Source of the DNA: Flavipsychrobacter sp.
Lineage (GTDB): Bacteria; Bacteroidota; Bacteroidia; Chitinophagales; Chitinophagaceae
Length of the DNA stretch: 64,000 nucleotides
Direction of reading: 5' to 3'
Assembly: GCA_041392855.1 (NCBI GenBank)
Contig: JAWKLD010000001.1
Span: forward strand, 2,466,001 to 2,530,000
Position 1 is the stretch's first letter. Each line of letters begins with the position of its first letter. Made by a program: the position numbers and the translations under genes. The notes beneath the pieces were generated by a model, which was not told the origin of the DNA, searched no databases, and saw only the letters and a program-made list of their open reading frames with translations. Below, one piece after another: positions 58,923-64,000 of this stretch.

Positions 58923-61280
58923 TTATGCCTCCTTTTCGTCTCCTTGCTCTTCCTTAAGCCATTTGGGCGATTTGTTCTTTTTAAGGATCTTATCCATCCA
59001 CAACAGTAATGCGGGCTGTAGGATAAGGTTGGTCACCATGGCTAATAGTAGTGTTAATGATGTAAGATAACCTAATGATTTTGTACCATCAAAGTCTGAT
59101 AGAATAAATACACCAAAACCTGCTACTAATATTAATGTAGTATATATAATACTCAAGCCTGTATCAGCAATTGTTTTATCTACTGCCGATGGTATATCAT
59201 TACCATTTTTATCCATTTCTTGTCTGAAGTTGACCAAGAAACGTATCGTTACATCAATGGTAATACCCAGTGCAACACTAAAAATGAGTACAGTAGAAGG
59301 CTTGATGGCTATATCCGCCCAGCCCATAAGTCCCGCAGTGATCATTAGCGGTATAATGTCTATTACTAAAGAGATAAACAACATACGCCAAGAGCGGAAC
59401 AAAAATATCATACAGCCGAATATCATAACAAAAGCCAGTATCAAACTATTCCTTAAGCTATTGATGATGAAACGACTCCCTTCTTGATACACAACACTGG
59501 TACCTGTAAAAGTGACCTTGTACTTACTGGTATCAAATATTTTATACGCTACGGGTTGTATACTGTCCAATAAGATAGGTAACCTTTCAGAACCAACATC
59601 TGCTATACTAAGACTAATGCGAACCTCTTGTCTATTACTATCTATAAAAGAATTGACCAAGCTGCCAAACAGACTGCCATTATCACTCTTCATGCGTAGG
59701 TAAGGCTGAATAAATGAGGCATCAAAAGCATTGGGTACTGCATAGTAATTGCTATCACCATTATAATATGCCTGTCTTGCAAATTTAACACCCTCTACTA
59801 TCGATAGTTTGCTACCTATCTCCGGATATTTATTTAAGTAGTTGGTAAACTGGTCTACCTTTTTCAGGGTTGATAATGATGTAGCACCATTTTTACGTTT
59901 AGTATCTATGAGTATCTCCAAAGGCATTACCCCTTTAAAGTTGCGCTCAAAAAACTTAAGGTCTTGGTATATTTTCTTTTCTTTCGGAAGGTCGTCTACT
60001 ATAAAGCCAACGTTTCGTAGGCGTGTCATTCCCAGTACTGATAATACACATACAATTATTGCTGCAGCATATATCCAAGGACGGTGACTGAAAACCCAAC
60101 TGGTTATTCTTTGCAGCAGCTTATTCACCAACTTATTTTGTAGGTAGCTAGTATGGCGTCCTTTAGGCGGTGGTAGAAAACTATAAAATGATGGTATGAA
60201 AATGAGGGAGATGATGAATATCACTACGATATTGATACTAGCAACTTTACCAAACTCTTTTAATAAGCTACTATGCGTAAAGGCAAATACTCCAAAACCA
60301 ATGGCTGTTGTTAAGTTGGTAAATAAGGTAACAATACCCATTCTATCTACCATCCTCAATAAGGCCTTAGCCTTGTTAGGGAATAGGCTATACTCCGAAT
60401 GATATTTATTTAAGAAGTAAACACAGTTGGGAATACCTATAACTACAACTAGTGGTGGTATTAGGCCTGTGAGCAAAGTGATCTTGTACCCAAACATTGC
60501 CGTAATACCCATAGACCATATTACTCCCATAGCCACTACTAGCATAGAGGCTATTACAGCTGTTATAGAACGGAAAAATAATATCAGTATTACCGCCGTT
60601 AGCAGGAACGATATCATTAAGAACATATTCAGCTCGTCCTTAACACCCGTAGCCATTACTGAACGTATCAGTGGCAAACCTGAATAATGTACTTCTACGC
60701 TTTGCTCTTCACCATACTTGTCGCAGATACCTACCATTTCCCTAACCATAGCCTCTCTGTGCTTTGAGTTAAGGATGTCTTTATTGACCCTTATACCCAA
60801 TAGGTAGCTATTAGTAGACGGGTTGTATAAAAAGCCTTTATAAAAGGGCAGGTTCTCAAATACCTTTCTAAAACTATCAACATCTACATCTACACCTTGC
60901 TCTACTATCAAGCCCGCTACCAGCTTATTGGTAGTTGTATCTTTTACCAAGTTGATAGCACCGGGTATGCTGATCACATTTTCGACCCCTTCTACTTTTT
61001 GTAGGCGCTCTACCAGTTTTCTATAAGAGGAAAAGAATTCCTTTGTATAAAATCGCTCGGTTTGTACGCCAACCACCATAAGGTTGCCATCTTCCCCATA
61101 TTTCTTTCTGAATTCCTGATAATCTGTATACTTGGGATTATCTGTAGGTATCGTCTTCGCAAAATTATAACTAAGCTGTAAGCTAGTGGCTTTGTAGCCC
61201 ATGAAGGCAGTAGCTACTAGTAGTATTACCAATAATGTAATACGATACTTTATCACGAAGGCTGCGATCCGGTGCCACAT
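58923..61280 (-). CDS. RND/MMPL family membrane exporter
   Basis: A 785-residue protein with twelve transmembrane segments in the RND layout: one helix, a large periplasmic loop (about 35-205), five or six helices, and the same again. The SSD-like helix bundle (VVVIGIPNCVYFLNKYHSEY, AVALGITIDVTIRFLVNFRQ) is typical of the MmpL/HpnN-like lipid-exporting group rather than of AcrB-type drug pumps, which are longer. No adaptor or TolC gene is adjacent. Possible cargo is a lipid or hydrophobic compound. Confidence 0.88.
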   Translation of the reverse strand: MWHRIAAFVIKYRITLLVILLVATAFMGYKATSLQLSYNFAKTIPTDNPKYTDYQEFRKKYGEDGNLMVVGVQTERFYTKEFFSSYRKLVERLQKVEGVENVISIPGAINLVKDTTTNKLVAGLIVEQGVDVDVDSFRKVFENLPFYKGFLYNPSTNSYLLGIRVNKDILNSKHREAMVREMVGICDKYGEEQSVEVHYSGLPLIRSVMATGVKDELNMFLMISFLLTAVILILFFRSITAVIASMLVVAMGVIWSMGITAMFGYKITLLTGLIPPLVVVIGIPNCVYFLNKYHSEYSLFPNKAKALLRMVDRMGIVTLFTNLTTAIGFGVFAFTHSSLLKEFGKVASINIVVIFIISLIFIPSFYSFLPPPKGRHTSYLQNKLVNKLLQRITSWVFSHRPWIYAAAIIVCVLSVLGMTRLRNVGFIVDDLPKEKKIYQDLKFFERNFKGVMPLEILIDTKRKNGATSLSTLKKVDQFTNYLNKYPEIGSKLSIVEGVKFARQAYYNGDSNYYAVPNAFDASFIQPYLRMKSDNGSLFGSLVNSFIDSNRQEVRISLSIADVGSERLPILLDSIQPVAYKIFDTSKYKVTFTGTSVVYQEGSRFIINSLRNSLILAFVMIFGCMIFLFRSWRMLFISLVIDIIPLMITAGLMGWADIAIKPSTVLIFSVALGITIDVTIRFLVNFRQEMDKNGNDIPSAVDKTIADTGLSIIYTTLILVAGFGVFILSDFDGTKSLGYLTSLTLLLAMVTNLILQPALLLWMDKILKKNKSPKWLKEEQGDEKEA

Positions 61281-61308
61281 AAATGCTAGACTCTCTTTAT
61301 TTGGGTGG

Positions 61309-61316
61309 CAAAAGTA
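61309..61316 (-). promoter_or_regulatory. -7 promoter box for the RND exporter gene
   Basis: On the minus strand this reads TACTTTTG, matching TAnnTTTG, 28 bp before the RND start codon. Confidence 0.4.
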
Positions 61317-61335
61317 CTAAATAATAGGCACTTAC

Positions 61336-61806
61336 TTAGCGTCTTAACGCGTAGTACCCATCTTGCTTGCTCATGGGTACATTGTTGTATGTAACACGTG
61401 CAATGCTATATATAGTATGGCATTCTGTATGCTCTGCCGTTACTGTAAAAGTCAGTTTATCTGTAATACCGCTATTCCATTTTAAGATGATATCATAACA
61501 TTCTGTGTTTTCACCTACAACAGGCTGGCGTATATCATTAAAATAGAACTGATAGCCATTGTTATAGCTCAACAACGTTTTTTGAAGCGTATCGTTCATA
61601 TTACAGGGCTGTATCGCTACCAAAGAGTCTAAACTCAGTGTATTATTAGCAAGTAGGTCCTCATTATTAGCATCTGAAAAAATTCTAAACCTTGCCGTTT
61701 CAACGGGCTTGGTTGGTGCCGGCACATTTTTACAATCTACTGAAACAATGTTTTGACAACCCAAAAGAGAAAAGGATAGAATAAATAATAATGCAAACGA
61801 CCTCAT
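61336..61806 (-). CDS. Putative lipoprotein, unknown function
   Basis: A 156-residue protein starting with a lipoprotein signal (SFSLLGC, Cys17). The mature part is beta-rich with several Cys (NIVSVDCKNVP, LVAIQPCNMND, ENTECYDI, EHTECHTI) that may form disulfides. It reads like an immunoglobulin-like or DUF-type periplasmic domain; I do not recognise a family. It is on the same strand as the RND exporter, 55 bp upstream. Confidence 0.75.
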   Translation of the reverse strand: MRSFALLFILSFSLLGCQNIVSVDCKNVPAPTKPVETARFRIFSDANNEDLLANNTLSLDSLVAIQPCNMNDTLQKTLLSYNNGYQFYFNDIRQPVVGENTECYDIILKWNSGITDKLTFTVTAEHTECHTIYSIARVTYNNVPMSKQDGYYALRR

Positions 61807-61864
61807 AACTAATAAAATAAGCTACATAAATATATAAATATATGTGCTGTTTTCTAGGCTTTTT

Positions 61865-62647
61865 CTAATCTGCCACCATAAAGTTATCTGCATCATCTAA
61901 AAACGGGAAACGTTCTCTGGCTTCTATTATTTGCTGTTTGTCTATGGTTATAGTTGCACAAATTGGCTTATTAGAGACTTGCCACAATTGCTCTCCCAGC
62001 GGACTAAACACACTACTATCACCACTATGATTGATACCGTTACCGTCTTCCCCAACACGGTTTACCCCTATCACATAACTCATATTTTCAATAGCTCTTG
62101 CTTGTAATAACGCCTTCCACGGCATACTTCTACGCTCCGGCCAGTTGGCCACATACAGCAATACATCATACACAGCTTTATTATTCCTAGACCATACCGG
62201 AAAACGCAGGTCGTAGCACACTTGTAAACAGATACGTATCCCCTTTACACTCACTATCAATCTGCTATCACCAGCATTGTAGTGCTTGTCTTCACTGGCA
62301 TAGGCAAAAAGATGTCTTTTATCATAATGCCCCACTTTTCCATCTGGTTGCACCCATAGCATTCTATTATAATACTTTCCTTCTTCTTCTATTATAACAC
62401 TACCAGTTAGTATACATCTATGGCTTTTAGCCATGCGTTTCATCCATTGCACAGTATCGCCATCCATTTGTTCGGCCAGCCTTTCAGGTGCCATACTAAA
62501 CCCCGTGCTAAACATTTCGGGCAATACTACAATCTCTTTTTTCTCCTTTACATTACTAATATAGTCTTCATATTGCCTAAGGTTGGCCCTTTTATCTTCC
62601 CAAACGATATTGGGTTGTATCAATGTGAAGTTTAGCTGAGTACTCAT
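61865..62647 (-). CDS. Nitrilase-family omega-amidase (Nit2/YafV-like)
   Basis: A 260-residue carbon-nitrogen hydrolase with a complete Glu-Lys-Cys triad: E44 (VLPEMFSTGF), K110 (HYDKRHLFAY) and C144 (LQVCYDLRFPVW). This combination, plus the WANWPERRSMPWKALLQARA-like block YVANWPERRSMPWKALLQAR, fits omega-amidases that hydrolyse 2-oxoglutaramate and 2-oxosuccinamate. Length and motif spacing agree. It is divergent from an exported hypothetical protein. Confidence 0.9.
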   Translation of the reverse strand: MSTQLNFTLIQPNIVWEDKRANLRQYEDYISNVKEKKEIVVLPEMFSTGFSMAPERLAEQMDGDTVQWMKRMAKSHRCILTGSVIIEEEGKYYNRMLWVQPDGKVGHYDKRHLFAYASEDKHYNAGDSRLIVSVKGIRICLQVCYDLRFPVWSRNNKAVYDVLLYVANWPERRSMPWKALLQARAIENMSYVIGVNRVGEDGNGINHSGDSSVFSPLGEQLWQVSNKPICATITIDKQQIIEARERFPFLDDADNFMVAD

Positions 62648-62666
62648 TAGCTATTAAATATTTATA

Positions 62667-62674
62667 TACTTTTG
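62667..62674 (+). promoter_or_regulatory. -7 promoter box for exported hypothetical gene
   Basis: TACTTTTG fits TAnnTTTG, 23 bp before the start codon, in the 50-bp divergent gap with the nitrilase gene. Confidence 0.45.
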
Positions 62675-62697
62675 GTTGAACACAACATCTGCAAGCT

Positions 62698-63402
62698 ATG
62701 AGAAAAATATTATTCTTACTACTATTAACAATACCGATACTAAGTATTGCCAAAGACAAGAACAAACTATCAGGCAATTGGAGAGAAGTACAGAGATGGA
62801 ACCCAAGTAATAAAAAAGTAGCTTATCAAGACACTATTCATATGGAGTTTCTTCCGGGCAATGAATATGTGTGGCAGAAGAGTGGCAGCTTCATTTATAG
62901 AGGCTCTTACAAAATAGAAAATGGTGCATTGGATATTGGGCGTAGATACTTTACCATAGTAGAGATGAAGAAAAACAGAATTGTTCTTCAAGACCAAGTT
63001 GGTAAATATCAGCTGGAGCCTTACACCCCTACCAACCAACAAGGCGCACCAAGAGCTAAAGAAGTATGGGGGCCTGTTACCAGTATAAACCCAATGGTAG
63101 GGCACTGGTCAAAATTTAAAAGCACTAGTGATAGAACGCTACAGGAGGTAGACTATACCAGACTATTGAAAGTGGTGAAGATATTCAACCAACCTGAAGG
63201 TAATAAGCTAGGCGATGTGTTTGCCGCAAGAGATGGCGACCAAGCACCATCATGGTATGTAGAGCGCTACGACCCAAAAACACAAACACTTTATTGCAAT
63301 GGCAAAAACCGTAGACAGTTCAAGGTTTTAAAATGCGAAGACAACGAACTGATCATGGAAGAGAATGGTATTACCTACTTCTTCAGACAGTTTAGAAGAT
63401 AA
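62698..63402 (+). CDS. Exported protein with two lipocalin-like halves
   Basis: A 234-residue protein with a signal peptide (FLLLLTIPILSIAK). The mature part starts LSGNWREVQRWNPSNKKVAY, and a second similar start VGHWSKFKSTSDRTLQE is seen near residue 135, suggesting two lipocalin-like (DUF4488/LolA-like) beta-barrel domains. No catalytic motif is visible. Function unknown. It converges on the last gene with a long palindromic terminator between. Confidence 0.75.
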   Translation: MRKILFLLLLTIPILSIAKDKNKLSGNWREVQRWNPSNKKVAYQDTIHMEFLPGNEYVWQKSGSFIYRGSYKIENGALDIGRRYFTIVEMKKNRIVLQDQVGKYQLEPYTPTNQQGAPRAKEVWGPVTSINPMVGHWSKFKSTSDRTLQEVDYTRLLKVVKIFNQPEGNKLGDVFAARDGDQAPSWYVERYDPKTQTLYCNGKNRRQFKVLKCEDNELIMEENGITYFFRQFRR

Positions 63403-63408
63403 CTCCAC

Positions 63409-63438
63409 AAAATAGGGTAGCCATGGCTACCCTATTTT
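63409..63438. terminator. Perfect palindromic bidirectional terminator
   Basis: A 30-bp uninterrupted palindrome (arms aaaatagggtagcca/tggctaccctatttt) between convergent genes; the U-tract serves both directions. It overlaps the 3' end of the minus-strand gene by a few bases. Confidence 0.9.
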
Positions 63439-63998
63439 ATTTTAAGTAAGTAATAATCTTTTGTTGCTTTATCTCGTGTGGCTGGGTTCATAAATTCAAT
63501 GGTCAGTTCACTTATCTTACAATACTTTTCTTTTAATACCACATCAAAATCAAACCCTTTCTGTTTTAGTTCATTTTTACCGTCTTCCATTGTCAACACA
63601 TATTTACCGGGCGCAACTTGATCTCCTCCTTTATTGATAACATGCTGTAGGTAAAAATGTAAACAGTTTAACGGGTCTTCTTCCCTGTACTTCACCAACT
63701 TGCTAGGAGGAATATTATTTTTATTCATAAAGGCAGATAAGCTTGAGCCTACCTGATACTTAGTGAGATTAGTATAAAAATGGTGTGTACCAAAAATGTT
63801 GACAATTATCATAGCACCTACTGCCAGCCAAAAAAGCTTAGGGCGTATTACCTTGCTCAAAGCAATGTATAACCATATACCCAGCAGGAACATATAAGTA
63901 ACATGCATACCCATACTAGCAGGAAATACAAAAGTGATCAGGGCAAAAGCGAATACCAGCATCAAGGCAAAGATCACATAATGCACAGGGCGCATCAC
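63432..63998 (-). CDS. Membrane protein of unknown function, possibly cut at window edge
   Basis: At least 188 residues. The N-terminal half has three or four hydrophobic segments (VIFALMLVFAFALITFVFP, VTYMFLLGIWLYIALSKVIR, FWLAVGAMIIVNIFGTHHFY). The C-terminal half is a soluble domain ending YLLKIK. The visible start is GTG-ATG two codons from the window end, so the true start may lie outside. No family recognised. Confidence 0.65.
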   Translation of the reverse strand: MMRPVHYVIFALMLVFAFALITFVFPASMGMHVTYMFLLGIWLYIALSKVIRPKLFWLAVGAMIIVNIFGTHHFYTNLTKYQVGSSLSAFMNKNNIPPSKLVKYREEDPLNCLHFYLQHVINKGGDQVAPGKYVLTMEDGKNELKQKGFDFDVVLKEKYCKISELTIEFMNPATRDKATKDYYLLKIK

Positions 63999-64000
63999 GT

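Overview
The window is chromosomal DNA from a member of the Bacteroidota, most likely of the Chitinophagales/Chitinophagaceae type. The evidence is a type IX secretion (T9SS) adhesin with a type B sorting domain next to a PorP/SprF gene, a second T9SS (type A) sorting tail, SusC-like/TonB outer-membrane architecture, OmpA with thrombospondin type 3 repeats, many families typical of the phylum (DUF349, DUF4197, DUF4199, DUF5723-like, BatA, HYC_CC_PP), and promoters that match the Bacteroidota -7 box TAnnTTTG. The DNA is AT-rich. No rRNA, tRNA, CRISPR array or intact transposase was found.

Layout. 1-4.8 kb: C-terminal part of a giant repeat adhesin plus PorP/SprF. 4.9-8.9 kb: OmpR-type regulator, lipoprotein, ruvC, a YbhN-type membrane protein and a DUF3108 protein. 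9.0-16.2 kb: an aromatic amino acid (His/Tyr) ammonia-lyase followed by a FabG-like reductase and, after a 3.5 kb interruption, a FabF-like ketosynthase. The interruption holds an ECF sigma operon and an AT-rich RES-domain gene, and carries a second degraded copy of the fabG 3' end, so it looks like an old insertion or rearrangement. 16.3-19.4 kb: two secreted metallopeptidases (M28, M2). 19.5-23.8 kb: accessory stretch with GNAT, DUF1801, DinB, a divergent pair of small HTH regulators around a palindromic operator, short REP/MITE-like repeats, and an AT-rich beta-helix membrane protein. 23.9-27.4 kb: a candidate copper module made of a HYC_CC_PP protein, an MbnP-like protein with a T9SS tail, and two tandem MauG/MbnH-like di-heme peroxidases. 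27.4-30.6 kb: a structured non-coding stretch, then rplM-rpsI-rpsB-tsf. 30.8-48.2 kb: OmpA protein, DUF523, UvrD-nuclease fusion, redoxin, DUF349, DUF4197, TonB-type receptor and a four-gene operon (BatA, catalytically degenerate dihydroorotase, DUF4199, GT2). 48.3-52.9 kb: alaS, a LecA-like secreted protein, and dnaN with an upstream DnaA box. 52.9-64 kb: mostly housekeeping and envelope genes (kptA, NtrC-like regulator, YwqK-like protein, pirin, CDGSH protein, Nudix, hydroxylase, RND exporter, nitrilase).

The strongest candidates for something not well described are the T9SS-tailed MbnP/di-heme peroxidase module, the structured RNA between it and rplM, the zinc-ribbon RES protein inside the rearranged lyase/ketosynthase locus, and the HTH/beta-helix island bordered by short repeats. 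All function statements come from reading motifs by eye; no database search was run.
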